Below are positions 1-9,008 of a stretch of 64,000 nucleotides of DNA, in pieces (the first letter of the stretch is position 1; each line of letters starts with the position of its first letter). This stretch comes from Granulicella arctica (lineage in GTDB: Bacteria > Acidobacteriota > Terriglobia > Terriglobales > Acidobacteriaceae). The notes under the pieces are model-generated. The model made no database searches and was not told the origin of the DNA. It was given only the letters and a program-made list of their open reading frames with translations. The DNA is taken from positions 868,001 to 932,000 of the forward strand of contig NZ_JACCCW010000002.1 in assembly GCF_013410065.1 (NCBI RefSeq), read 5' to 3'. The position numbers and the translations under genes were made by a program.

Positions 1-1336
1 TGAAGGGATCGAAGCCCCAGAAACCGCTGACGGTGCCGATAATTTCGTTCGATCCGGGCGGAATCACGGGAACGGGCGGCGGGTTTACGGCGGTAGGAGC
101 GGGTGCTGGGGGCGTCGCAGACGCCGTTGGGTTGGCAGCGGCGTCGGGCAGAGCGTGGCGAGCGGGGTCGTGCGCGATGATCAGGCCACCCTGGAAGGCA
201 TCGGGGGTGAGGGACAGATCGGCTTTGGGGTCGGCACCCTGGATGTGGAGCACGAGGTCGTGGGCGAAGGCGGTTGAGAAGACGAGGGGTGCGCCTTCCA
301 CGGGAAGGACGACGGAGGGCTTGAGGAGGCAGGTGACAAACTTTGGATCAGCCGGACGAAGCGGCGGCAGCACCGCGGCCTGGATAGCAGGCAGACCGAT
401 GACGATGACGGACTTGGGGTTGTGGAAGGAGGGGGGTGTGTTGAGGCGGAGCTTCAGGTCTGCCGCTTCAGGGAAGGCGATTGCAGGGATGTACTGATAC
501 TGAGCGGTGTGTAGGGTGCTGGTGAGACGGACGAGATCGACGATGGCACCGACGTAGGCGCTATAGACGCCTGCGCCGAAGGCTTGCGTATAGCTGGCCT
601 GGTTGATGAGGTCGGAGCCGGGGCCGTTGGCGATGGTTGCCGCTAGCGTCTGGCCGTGGCCGTCGTCGAGCAGGGTCTGGTTGCCGGTCTGGGTGAGGCA
701 GGTGTACTGCATGTCGACGGCCTGCTTGAAGCAGTCCGGATTGGGCTTGAGGTTGAGGGTGCGGGCGAGGAGGGTGGAATGCTCGGAGAGCGCCTTCGGG
801 TCCGAGGGCGGCACCTGCTTCATGAGGGCGAGGTATCGTTCGATGCGGCCCTGCTCGAAGCCGGCCTCAGCGAGGTCCTGCGAGGCACGGACGAAGATGC
901 CGGGGCGTCCTTTGACGGCGGAGCGAAGGGTGCTGAAGTCGCCGCCGGTCTCCGGGGCGAGAAAGATGATGGCCTGCTGGGCCTCAGCCGGAACTGTGAC
1001 GAAGATTCCTTCTTCGCGTACTTTTTTGTTCCAGGTTTCTGCGCGGGTGAACCAATCGTCGGGGGGAGGGTTGGTGGTGCCGCGGAGAAAGGCGACGATC
1101 AGAAGATACTTGGCAGACTGGGTCGGTGGGAGGTCGGGATGAATCCAGATCTTGTCGCCGGGTTGGAGGTTGGGGACGGAGTCGATGTTGAGGGTCTTGC
1201 CGCTGCGGGTAACGCGGACCTCTACCTTTGGACCAGTCAGGTCGAAACGCGCCGGATCGGCAAGTGATGGAAGCGAGGCGAGGAAGAGCAGAGAAAACGT
1301 TGCAAGGTGAAGCAGGTGGCGACCCAGAATAGCCAT
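1..1336 (-). CDS. Secreted protein of unknown function (3' part outside window)
   Basis: An open frame reads leftwards from an ATG at 1336 to the window edge without a stop, giving 445 complete codons. The N-terminus is a clear signal peptide (hydrophobic core LATFSLLFLASL, likely cleavage after SLA), so the product is exported. I recognise no catalytic domain. The visible C-terminal part is rich in Pro and Ala (about residues 405-430) and then resumes as ordered sequence ending in GFWGFDPF. It lies 44 bases downstream of the ABC ATPase gene on the same strand, so it could be the third gene of that operon. Third codon positions are strongly G/C, as in the neighbours, which supports real coding. 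The function is unknown. Confidence 0.75.
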   Translation of the reverse strand, partial: MAILGRHLLHLATFSLLFLASLPSLADPARFDLTGPKVEVRVTRSGKTLNIDSVPNLQPGDKIWIHPDLPPTQSAKYLLIVAFLRGTTNPPPDDWFTRAETWNKKVREEGIFVTVPAEAQQAIIFLAPETGGDFSTLRSAVKGRPGIFVRASQDLAEAGFEQGRIERYLALMKQVPPSDPKALSEHSTLLARTLNLKPNPDCFKQAVDMQYTCLTQTGNQTLLDDGHGQTLAATIANGPGSDLINQASYTQAFGAGVYSAYVGAIVDLVRLTSTLHTAQYQYIPAIAFPEAADLKLRLNTPPSFHNPKSVIVIGLPAIQAAVLPPLRPADPKFVTCLLKPSVVLPVEGAPLVFSTAFAHDLVLHIQGADPKADLSLTPDAFQGGLIIAHDPARHALPDAAANPTASATPPAPAPTAVNPPPVPVIPPGSNEIIGTVSGFWGFDPF

Positions 1337-1380
1337 ACTCTCATCTTAGACGGCTAAGGTCTCGCTGGGGTTGCGACGGG

Positions 1381-2172
1381 CTAATTCTGCTTGCTCTTAG
1401 TGTGTTTATCCGAGTCCTGCTTGTTCAGCATGCGTGAGGAGACGTGATCGCTCGCGATGACGCCGTCGCGGATGGTGACGACGCGATGGGCGTATTCGGC
1501 GATGTCAGGCTCGTGGGTGACGAGGACGATGGTGTTTCCCTTGGCGTGCAGATCGTCGAAGAGAGCCATGATCTCATCGCCGGTTTTGGAGTCGAGGTTA
1601 CCGGTCGGCTCGTCGGCGAGGATGATGGAGGGGCGGTTGACGAGGGCGCGGGCGATGGCGACACGTTGGCGCTGGCCGCCCGAAAGCTCGTTGGGCTTGT
1701 GCATCATGCGGGAGCCGAGATTGACCGACTCAAGGACGTCCTTGGCGCGGGCGATGCGCTCTGCGGCGGGGGTGCCGTTGTAGATAAGCGGCAGCTCGAC
1801 GTTGTGGAGCGAGGTGGCGCGAGCGAGCAGGTTGAAGGTCTGGAAGACGAAGCCGATCTCTTTATTGCGGATGCGGGCGAGCTGGTCGTCGTTGAGCTGG
1901 GAGACGTCGTGGCCGTTGAGCCAGTACTTACCCTGCGATGGGGAGTCCAGACAGCCGATGAGGTTCATCAGAGTGGACTTGCCGGAGCCGGAGGGTCCCA
2001 TGATGGCGACGTACTCGTTGTGGCGGATGCGGAGGTTGACGCCGCGCAGGGCGTGGACCTGCTGGTCGCCCATTTCGTAGGTCTTCCAAAGGTTGTCGGT
2101 GACGATGACATCGCCTTCGCGGGGGCCGTCGATGTTGGTACGGGCGGGATCAAGTACGGCTTCTGGGGACAT
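1381..2172 (-). CDS. ABC transporter ATP-binding protein, MacB/LolD type
   Basis: This 263-aa nucleotide-binding subunit would power an efflux or lipoprotein-release type ABC system. Visible motifs are Walker [10 protein letters not shown] (about residues 59-67), signature LSGGQ (163-167), Walker B IILADEP (183-189) and the switch histidine in VTHEPD. The block after the signature ([13 protein letters not shown]) is typical of the MacB/LolD/FtsE branch. I chose the ATG at 2172 because GGAG lies 6 bases upstream; a GTG at 2193 would add 7 residues. The gene follows the MacA-like adaptor gene on the same strand with a gap of about 110 bases. In MacB the ATPase is fused to its permease; here it stands alone, and no permease gene is visible in the window. 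Confidence 0.9.
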   Translation of the reverse strand: MSPEAVLDPARTNIDGPREGDVIVTDNLWKTYEMGDQQVHALRGVNLRIRHNEYVAIMGPSGSGKSTLMNLIGCLDSPSQGKYWLNGHDVSQLNDDQLARIRNKEIGFVFQTFNLLARATSLHNVELPLIYNGTPAAERIARAKDVLESVNLGSRMMHKPNELSGGQRQRVAIARALVNRPSIILADEPTGNLDSKTGDEIMALFDDLHAKGNTIVLVTHEPDIAEYAHRVVTIRDGVIASDHVSSRMLNKQDSDKHTKSKQN

Positions 2173-2282
2173 CCGATTCTCCGGGTGCTGCACGTTCCAA
2201 GCATAGTACGTTTGCTTGTCCAGTATGGTTCCACAGCTCGCATCTCCGACACTAATTCGAGATGCGAGCTGCTGATAGGAGC

Positions 2283-3686
2283 CTAGTTACTTGTACTTGC
2301 CGAGGTTGCAAGCTCTGACGTGTTGTCTACTTTGACTCGCGTTCCGCTATTCAGGGTGCGTAGAACCTTGTAGCGTCCGGTAACGATCTCATCACCTTGT
2401 TTGAGGCCAGTCAGGACCTCGATGTCGGTTGCGCCAGTGATTCCGGTTGTGACAGGAATAAACATGGCGCGGAGCTTGTTGTTTTTGGTTTCCAGCAGAT
2501 AGACACCCTGGGTCGGCTGAGCCTTGGAGCGATTGGTTGTGCTGGAGTCGGTGACGGTGGTCGGTTGTTTGCCGTCGTTGGCGGCGAAGGCCTTTTCGGT
2601 CTCGAGATCTCGCTGCACGAGGGCCTGGATGGGGATGGTGAGGGCGTTCGGCTTGTGCGAGGTGGTGATCTTGGCGGTCGTCGAGAGACCGGGGCGAAGC
2701 TCGTCGGAGGGGTTGTCCAGGGTGACGACGACCTTGAAGTCCTTGGCTTCTTCGGTGCCGGTGGTGCTCTGGCTGGTGGCGACGCCGGTGGTGCGGAGCA
2801 AGGCCTGATCGCCGACCTGTGTGACATGGCCCTTGAAGGTGCGGCCAGGCAGGGCATCGACGGTGACATCGACGGGTTGGTTTAGTTGGACGTTGACGAT
2901 GTCGGTCTCGTCGACCTTGACCTCGGCGGTGATGACGGACATGTCGGCGAGGGTCATGAGGGTGGAACCTTCGGCGTTCTGGATGCCGGTGACCATGGTC
3001 TCGCCCTCGCGGACGGGGACGTTGGTGACGAGTCCGTCGAAGGGGGCCCGGCTGACGGTCTTGTCGAGCGCGTCGTAGTTAGAGCGTTGGGTGGCGATGT
3101 TCTGGAGGACGTGCCCGCGCTGGGATGCGGTCTGTGCTTTGGCCTGCGCGAACGACGCCTGGCGCTGCTGGAGGGTCGCGGCGGAGACGTCAAAGGCGGC
3201 TTTCTTGGCGTCGAAGTCTTGCTTGGCGATGAGCTTATCGTTGAAGAGGGCGAGGGCGCGGTTGTAGTCGAGCTGCTTCTGTTCGAGGTCGGCCCTGGCC
3301 TGAGCGACGTTTGCGTCGGCGGTCTTCTCGGCGGCGACGTAAGAGGTGACGTCAGTGCGGGAGGAGGCGATCGTGGCCTTTTGGGCGGCTACGGTGGCTT
3401 CGGGCTGGACGTTTTCCAGGGTGGCTAGAACGGTTCCCGCTTTAACGTGATCCCCTTCTTTGACGTTGAGGTGGGTGATGCGACCGAAGGCGGTAGCGCC
3501 GATGTTGACGTAGGTCTTGGGTTTGATCTGACCCGTTCCGCTGACGATCGAGACCAGATCTTCACGAGCCACCTTGCCGGTAGCTACTTTGGTAACGTTG
3601 GCCTGGCTGTTCAAAATGGTGCCAACCACTATGCCGATGAGGACAAGAACTACGACGCCGATCAGTATTTTCTTTTTCGCGCTCAT
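2283..3686 (-). CDS. MacA/HlyD-type periplasmic adaptor subunit
   Basis: This 467-aa membrane-fusion protein would link an inner-membrane ABC exporter to an outer-membrane channel. One N-terminal transmembrane anchor lies at about residues 6-25. A biotinyl-lipoyl-like half motif ([17 protein letters not shown]) follows, then a long Ala/Gln-rich alpha-helical hairpin (about 100-190), the second lipoyl half ([16 protein letters not shown]), a beta-barrel domain and a C-terminal membrane-proximal domain ([15 protein letters not shown]). An insertion rich in Thr, Ser and Asn (roughly residues 370-395) makes it longer than typical MacA. I chose the ATG at 3686 because AAGGA lies 8 bases upstream; the ATG at 3707 has no ribosome-binding site. 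It is the first gene of the minus-strand operon with the ATPase. Confidence 0.88.
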   Translation of the reverse strand: MSAKKKILIGVVVLVLIGIVVGTILNSQANVTKVATGKVAREDLVSIVSGTGQIKPKTYVNIGATAFGRITHLNVKEGDHVKAGTVLATLENVQPEATVAAQKATIASSRTDVTSYVAAEKTADANVAQARADLEQKQLDYNRALALFNDKLIAKQDFDAKKAAFDVSAATLQQRQASFAQAKAQTASQRGHVLQNIATQRSNYDALDKTVSRAPFDGLVTNVPVREGETMVTGIQNAEGSTLMTLADMSVITAEVKVDETDIVNVQLNQPVDVTVDALPGRTFKGHVTQVGDQALLRTTGVATSQSTTGTEEAKDFKVVVTLDNPSDELRPGLSTTAKITTSHKPNALTIPIQALVQRDLETEKAFAANDGKQPTTVTDSSTTNRSKAQPTQGVYLLETKNNKLRAMFIPVTTGITGATDIEVLTGLKQGDEIVTGRYKVLRTLNSGTRVKVDNTSELATSASTSN

Positions 3687-3954
3687 TGCTACTTTCCTTG
3701 TCTCCATGTTGGTGAAGCGATGCAGACACAGTGGGGTCGGTGTGTTTGTAAACGGATACGCAAAAAAAGATTATCGTGTTCCGTGCTGAATGAGAGCGTT
3801 CTAATACGAAGAAAACAAATTCGAGGCTTTGGTGCCCAAAGTAATATGATTCCGTGGCTGTGATGATAACAGGGACCGCCCGGTTCCTTTCATCTTGTCT
3901 ACAACTGTTACGGGCACTACAATACAAAGTGGTAACAGGAGTGCCTTCCTTTCT

Positions 3955-5691
3955 ATGAGAACGTCACGTAATTTTCTTTCTGCCGCAGTTGTATTGACCG
4001 TGATGATGGGAGGAAGCCTGCTGTATGGGCAGGAGGTTCCTGCTGTAGCTCCGACAGCCGACGGCGTGGTTCAGTCTCCCCCTACGACGGAGAAGCCCGA
4101 TCCGTTGAAGCGGCCGTTGAGCGATAAGGAACAGATCAAGCAACGGAAAGAAGTCAGGAAAGAGCTGAAGGGGCCCTACAAGAAGTGGGTCGACGAGGAT
4201 GTGCTCTGGATCATCACGGATCAGGAGTTGCAGGCGTTTAAGAGCCTGAGCAATGATGAGGAGCGAGACCAGTTCATCGAGCAGTTCTGGCTACGTCGTA
4301 ATCCGAATCCCGACTCTCCCGAGAATGAGTTCCGGGAGCAGCATTACCAGCGTATTGCATACGCGAATGAGCATTTTGCAGCAGGCAAACCGGGCTGGCG
4401 CACCGATCGCGGTCATATCTGGATCGCTTACGGCAAGCCGGACAGCACCGACTCCCATCCGAGCGGTGGCAGCTACGAACGGCCGATGGAAGAGGGTGGT
4501 GGCGAGACCTCTACGTTCCCGTTTGAGGTCTGGCACTATCGCTATCTTGAGGGCATCGGCGACAACATCGATATTGAGTTTGTCGATACGTGTATGTGCG
4601 GCGATTACCATATGACGATCGATCGCTCTGAGAAGGATGCTTTGAAGCATGTTCCGGGCGCTGGCGAGACGTTGTCCGAACAGCAGGGACAGTCGAAGAA
4701 GGCAGACCGCTTTTCGGGTGGTGGAATTGAGCAGCTAGGATCCGGTCCGATGTCGCAGATGAACCAGAGCAAGCAGTTTGATCGCATCAGCCTGGCGGCA
4801 AAGCTCATGGCTCCTCCGCCGATCAAGTTCAAGGATCTTGATGCGTTCCTTGCGACCTCAAAGATTTTGACAGGGCCACCGTTCCTGTTTGATGTGCGTA
4901 CCGACTATGTGAAGGTGACAAACGACACTGTTCTGGTTCCGCTGACGTTGCAGATTCGGAACGGCGACATGACCTTCGCGAGCAAGGACGGAGTTTCGAC
5001 GGGCACCGTGAACATTTTGGGGCGCGTCACGAATTTGAATCACAAGATTATCCAGTCCTTTGAGGAGACGGTGACGGTGCCGACTCCGACCGAGCTCCTT
5101 GAGCGGACACGAAATAACATGTCTGTTTACTGGAAGGCTTTGCCGCTTCGTCCGGGGCTGTACCGGATCGATATTGCAATCAAGGACGTGAATAATCCGG
5201 ATCACATCGGAATCTGGCGACGGAGCATCAACGTTCCGAAGTTCGATGACGACAGGCTGGCTACTTCTTCGCTGATTCTTGCGGATCAGATGGAACGCGT
5301 GCCGTCGAAGGATATTGGCGCGGGAAATTTCGTGATTGGGAATACGCGTATCCGGCCTCGTGTGCCGACTGGTGTAGCAGTGCCTATTACTTTTCACAGG
5401 GCGCAGAGCTTGAACTTCTGGATGCAGGTCTATAACCTGGGTATCGATGAGAAGAGCAAACATAACGGTGCGACGATCGAGTATCAGATTATGGATCTGA
5501 CCACGAATAAGTCGATTCTGCAGTTGGAGGAGTTGACGTCGAAGACGAATCCAAACTCGGATCAGGTGACTCTTGAGAGGAGCCTGCCCTTGGCGAGTCT
5601 GCAGCCAGGCAAATATGAGCTTAGTATTAAAATCAATGATGGAATTTCAAAGCAACAGGTTGCTGAGTCTGCTCCTTTTGTAATCGATTAG
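3955..5691 (+). CDS. GWxTD domain-containing secreted protein
   Basis: This 578-aa exported protein has a signal peptide at residues 1-26 (hydrophobic core LSAAVVLTVMMGGSLLYG, cleavage near GQE). After a charged linker it carries the GWxTD domain: GWRTD at about residues 147-151, followed by RGHIWIAYGKPD. The C-terminal half is beta-rich and ends in FVID. GWxTD proteins are common in Acidobacteriota and Bacteroidota, and their biochemical role is not established. I chose the ATG at 3955 because it starts the signal peptide; AGGAG lies 13 bases upstream, which is a long spacing. A TTG at 3895 is in frame but would put 20 residues before the signal peptide. It is transcribed divergently from the MacA-like gene. 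Confidence 0.82.
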   Translation: MRTSRNFLSAAVVLTVMMGGSLLYGQEVPAVAPTADGVVQSPPTTEKPDPLKRPLSDKEQIKQRKEVRKELKGPYKKWVDEDVLWIITDQELQAFKSLSNDEERDQFIEQFWLRRNPNPDSPENEFREQHYQRIAYANEHFAAGKPGWRTDRGHIWIAYGKPDSTDSHPSGGSYERPMEEGGGETSTFPFEVWHYRYLEGIGDNIDIEFVDTCMCGDYHMTIDRSEKDALKHVPGAGETLSEQQGQSKKADRFSGGGIEQLGSGPMSQMNQSKQFDRISLAAKLMAPPPIKFKDLDAFLATSKILTGPPFLFDVRTDYVKVTNDTVLVPLTLQIRNGDMTFASKDGVSTGTVNILGRVTNLNHKIIQSFEETVTVPTPTELLERTRNNMSVYWKALPLRPGLYRIDIAIKDVNNPDHIGIWRRSINVPKFDDDRLATSSLILADQMERVPSKDIGAGNFVIGNTRIRPRVPTGVAVPITFHRAQSLNFWMQVYNLGIDEKSKHNGATIEYQIMDLTTNKSILQLEELTSKTNPNSDQVTLERSLPLASLQPGKYELSIKINDGISKQQVAESAPFVID

Positions 5692-5826
5692 TGCGAATGC
5701 GCGGATAGCGCAATACAGTCACGCGGATGGAATGTGAGGACTGATTGCGGGCGATGATTGCACGGTGAGCCTATTTTGCGAGCCCACTTTTTTGGAGAAG
5801 CCATCGACGCGCAGGGTGCAACGACT

Positions 5827-7563
5827 GTGCAACGGTTCCGGATTGAATTCGTGCTGGCGACACTGGTGGTGCTTCTCGCATCTCCAATGTATTGCGTAGC
5901 ACAGCATGCGGTTGTCTCAGGAGTGGTGCGGGACAGAGCTGGCACGGCTCAGCTTGGCGTACTGGTCGAGATAACGGCCGCAAATTCTGCCGTTGTAGGG
6001 CGTGCCTTTACCGATCTTCGTGGGCGTTATCTCGTCAATAATCTGACTCCGGGGTTGTATGGTGTGCAGGCAACTGCCGCGATGTTTACACCTGCCCTTA
6101 AGTCTAATCTGCAGCTTCATGCAGGTGTGCGGGCGATCGTCAATCTGACGATGAGCGCGATCTTCGATACGACGGCCTGGCTGCCGGCTGAACGTCGCAA
6201 GGCGGATGAGCCTGGAGACGACTGGATGTGGACGCTACGGTCAGCGACGAATCGTCCTATCCTGCGCATGGTCGAGGATGGCGAGCTGGTGATGGTTTCG
6301 TCGAGCGCTACGGAGGGCTCGCATGTTCCTTCGACGCGTGGCATGGCGACTGTTACCAGCGGCGACGGCGGATTTGGCGATGGCGGCCTCCATAGTGTTC
6401 TTAAGATTGATAAGGCAGAGGAGGATGGCTCCCATATTCTGCTGTGTGCGGACACAGGTTCAGGGCGAACACAGTTCGGCGTTGGACCTTCGATGGAGCT
6501 AAGCTCGGGATTTGAACGACAGACGGGGTTTGCGAGTACGACACGCTCCGTGGCTAGTGTGCAATCGCATCCTGAACTGATAAGCGCGGGGGGTGTGATG
6601 GGCTTGCAGTCGATGGAGCTGACGACTGCGCAGCGTACAAAACTCGGAGACCTGGTCGATCTTGAGGTTGGGGGAACAGTCTACAGCGTTCATACGTCAG
6701 GATATGCGTTTGTGCCGCAGCCATTTATACGGGTGGTTGTGGAGCCGTCCGAAGGGTGGAGTTTCGGATACCGAATGGCGACATCGCGGGATGTTCAAGG
6801 TTTCTCGGCATTGAACAATGTGCAGCCCGAAGTTCCGGTTGCTGTGATGAGTAACGGTAAGCTGAGGACAGAGCAGGGAAGGCACCAGGAAATTTCAGCT
6901 GGCCGTAAGATTGGCAAGGGACAGGTAAAGGTCGCGCTTTACCGGGATGTGCTGCAAAGAGTGGCGCTGGCGGGTGATGGGGCATTGACCTCAGTCGATC
7001 TGAACTCGCTGGGTATGAGCGTTAATGGATTTGCGAATGGCGGCATGGCGGACGCGGTAACGGATAGCTTTCGCTTGTTGACCTCCGGATATCAGGCGCA
7101 AGGCGTCAATGTCATGATGACCCAGCCGCTGGGGCAGAATCTGTGGGCTGCGGTTGAGTTCAGTACAGGTTCGGGACTTGCCGGGGATGATTCGATTACG
7201 GCAACTTTACCGGCTCTTATGGGAAGCCTCAAGGAGCGGGTAGGGAAGTCGGCGGCTTTTGCGTTGAAGGGCACTCTGCCCGGAACTGGAACGAAGGTTC
7301 GAGCGGTCTATCGTTGGCAGCCGCATGATCTGGTAACGCCGGTGGATGCGTATCGGGAGTTCAGCGACCAGGCTTTTCTAAGCTTCAGGGTCCGACAGCC
7401 GATGCGTTGGGAAGGTGTGCTGCCGCCCGGGCTTGAGGCGTCTGTAGACGTGACCAATCTGCTTGCGCAAGGCTATCAGCCGTTTCTCTCGTCCGATGGG
7501 CGAACGCTTTATCTGGCGCAATCGCCGAGGACGCTACAGGCCGGTCTCTCGATTACTTTTTAG
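5827..7563 (+). CDS. Carboxypeptidase-regulatory domain / beta-barrel outer-membrane protein
   Basis: The protein has about 578 residues from the GTG at 5827, which opens a signal peptide (core FVLATLVVLLASPMYCVAQ); a TTG at 5758 is in frame but would put 23 residues in front. A CarboxypepD_reg-like Ig fold follows (SGVVRDRAGTAQLGVLVEI ... GRYLVNNLTPGLYGV). The rest is alternating beta-strand sequence ending in an aromatic C-terminus (LSITF), as in outer-membrane beta-barrels. It resembles the large TonB receptors of the region but is half their size and shows no clear plug domain. Its tail overlaps the tail of the convergent LacI-family gene by 11 bases. It may be co-transcribed with the GWxTD gene 135 bases upstream. 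The substrate is unknown. Confidence 0.7.
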   Translation: MQRFRIEFVLATLVVLLASPMYCVAQHAVVSGVVRDRAGTAQLGVLVEITAANSAVVGRAFTDLRGRYLVNNLTPGLYGVQATAAMFTPALKSNLQLHAGVRAIVNLTMSAIFDTTAWLPAERRKADEPGDDWMWTLRSATNRPILRMVEDGELVMVSSSATEGSHVPSTRGMATVTSGDGGFGDGGLHSVLKIDKAEEDGSHILLCADTGSGRTQFGVGPSMELSSGFERQTGFASTTRSVASVQSHPELISAGGVMGLQSMELTTAQRTKLGDLVDLEVGGTVYSVHTSGYAFVPQPFIRVVVEPSEGWSFGYRMATSRDVQGFSALNNVQPEVPVAVMSNGKLRTEQGRHQEISAGRKIGKGQVKVALYRDVLQRVALAGDGALTSVDLNSLGMSVNGFANGGMADAVTDSFRLLTSGYQAQGVNVMMTQPLGQNLWAAVEFSTGSGLAGDDSITATLPALMGSLKERVGKSAAFALKGTLPGTGTKVRAVYRWQPHDLVTPVDAYREFSDQAFLSFRVRQPMRWEGVLPPGLEASVDVTNLLAQGYQPFLSSDGRTLYLAQSPRTLQAGLSITF

Positions 7564-8605
7564 ATTTCTCCTTTACATCAAGGCCTGTTGATAGGCGGAC
7601 GATCAGTTCTGGTTCGATGATGATTTCGGGGGTGTACTCGGCTGTGCCTTCGATCCGATCGATGATCGTTTTTGCAGCGATCCGCCCCATCTCATGCAAT
7701 GGTTGTCTGATGGTAGTGAGGCTGGGGATGGAGAACACTGCCATGGGAACATCGTCAAACCCGACGATTGCTATATCCTCTGGTACACGAAGGCCAGCTT
7801 CGTTGAATGCCTGAATGGCACCAATCGCTGAGATGTCGTTATAAGCGAAGAGTGCAGTGAATGGTTGACATCGGGCGAGTAGCTCTTTTGCGTGGGGATA
7901 CCCTAGTTCGGGTGTTGGGATATCGCTTGTTAGTTGAACGGTCAGCTCAGGGCGAATGAGTATTCCCAACTCTTTGGCTACGTCACGGATCGCCTTCCAA
8001 CGTGTTGCCGAATCCGAACTAAGCGGTAGCCCTTTCAGGAAGGCGATCTCGCGGTGCCCAAGGCTGAGCAGATGCGTGAGCGCGAGCCGTGCGGCAAGTT
8101 TATGATCCAACAGAATATTGGTGACGTCGGTCATGCGCTTGTGTCCAGCGATGGCTACGGTGGGGCGCGCAGGTTTGTCCTTGATTGAAGTGTCAACGGT
8201 GATAAAACCTTCAACACCTCGCGTCAACAACATCTGAGAATAGGTCTGCAAGACCTGCTTGTCGTGACGATGGATCACAGTAAGGAAAAAGTATTCCGTG
8301 TCGCGTAGATATTCTTCGATACCGTTGAGGATCACTGCGCCATAGGGGTCGCCGATCTGTCCCACGATCACTCCGATGGTATATGTCCGCTGTAAGCGAA
8401 GGGAGCGAGCGAAGTAATTCGGTCTGTAATTGTGCTCCCGCGCTGCTTCCAGGATTCTTTTCTTCGTGTGCTCGGGGATCGCTCGCGCTGCTGCGGAGTT
8501 GTTCAGAGTGGCGGAGATGGTGCCAGCGGTCAGCTGGAGATGCTTCGCCAGAGTTTTTAATGTGACTCTCGACATTCTCAAATCAGGTGTTCGTCGTGCC
8601 AGCAT
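7553..8605 (-). CDS. LacI-family transcriptional regulator
   Basis: This 350-aa DNA-binding repressor has a LacI helix-turn-helix at about residues 14-60 (VTLKTLAKHLQLTAGTISAT, then the hinge-helix region HNYRPNYFARSLR). A periplasmic-binding-protein-like effector domain follows (TYTIGVIVGQIGDPYGAVI ... VPEDIAIVGFDDVPMA ... TIRQPLHEMG). Such regulators usually respond to sugars. The likely target is the divergent TonB receptor at 9009 and perhaps its own gene, since inverted repeats lie just upstream (8628-8658). The start could be the ATG at 8605 or at 8575; neither has a strong ribosome-binding site. The 3' end overlaps the convergent beta-barrel gene by 11 bases. The inducer cannot be read from the sequence. 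Confidence 0.92.
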   Translation of the reverse strand: MLARRTPDLRMSRVTLKTLAKHLQLTAGTISATLNNSAAARAIPEHTKKRILEAAREHNYRPNYFARSLRLQRTYTIGVIVGQIGDPYGAVILNGIEEYLRDTEYFFLTVIHRHDKQVLQTYSQMLLTRGVEGFITVDTSIKDKPARPTVAIAGHKRMTDVTNILLDHKLAARLALTHLLSLGHREIAFLKGLPLSSDSATRWKAIRDVAKELGILIRPELTVQLTSDIPTPELGYPHAKELLARCQPFTALFAYNDISAIGAIQAFNEAGLRVPEDIAIVGFDDVPMAVFSIPSLTTIRQPLHEMGRIAAKTIIDRIEGTAEYTPEIIIEPELIVRLSTGLDVKEKSKK

Positions 8606-8627
8606 AAATTTCTTTCGAACTAAGTCT

Positions 8628-8658
8628 ATTGAAACGATTTTATTCCACTTATTAGTGG
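8628..8658. promoter_or_regulatory. Candidate LacI-family operator region
   Basis: Two imperfect palindromes lie 23-53 bases upstream of the LacI-family gene. One is ATTGAAACGATTTTAT (8628-8643), centred on CG like LacI-family operators of the TGAAACGTTTCA kind, with the right half degenerate. The other is CCACT-TATT-AGTGG (8645-8658), with perfect 5-base arms. The position suits autoregulation. Binding is inferred from pattern only. Confidence 0.3.
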
Positions 8659-9008
8659 TTCGCAGTTACTAGGGCGACTTGCAATGTAACACGAGTTTCT
8701 AAGTTGGAGATTACGTTTTCTCGTCATTGCAATGATAGGAGCGCATGTGTTGCGGCTGCTTACGCTGAAAAAAACAGTCTGCAACTTATGGATGAGGAGA
8801 CTGTCGTGGTCGTATCTCCTGCACGATTTAGCGCCAAGAATAACATTATTGTGTTGACAGCGAAGACATTAATTGACGAGACTGGCACCGCTCAAATTCG
8901 ATTGAAGAATGAGAGCGGTAATTATTTGCAGTTAGAAGATATCCGAAGCCTACGAGTAGAAGAAGTATTCTCTCAACCCGCAAGACTATGTTTTACGAGG
9001 AAGAATGC
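8659..9008. other. Long A/T-richer leader between LacI-family gene and TonB receptor
   Basis: About 350 bases are clearly richer in A/T than the genes around them. They hold an open frame on the plus strand (TTG 8704 to TGA 9012, 102 codons) whose stop overlaps the ATG of the receptor as ATGA. The frame has no ribosome-binding site, no G/C bias at third positions and no recognisable domain, so I regard it as probably not a gene. The rest is likely promoter and 5' leader of the receptor. Confidence 0.4.

Noticed and set aside
1444..2286. 280-codon plus-strand frame opposite the ABC ATPase
   Set aside because: It mirrors a gene with unmistakable Walker and signature motifs; the composition is an antisense artefact of a G/C-rich gene.
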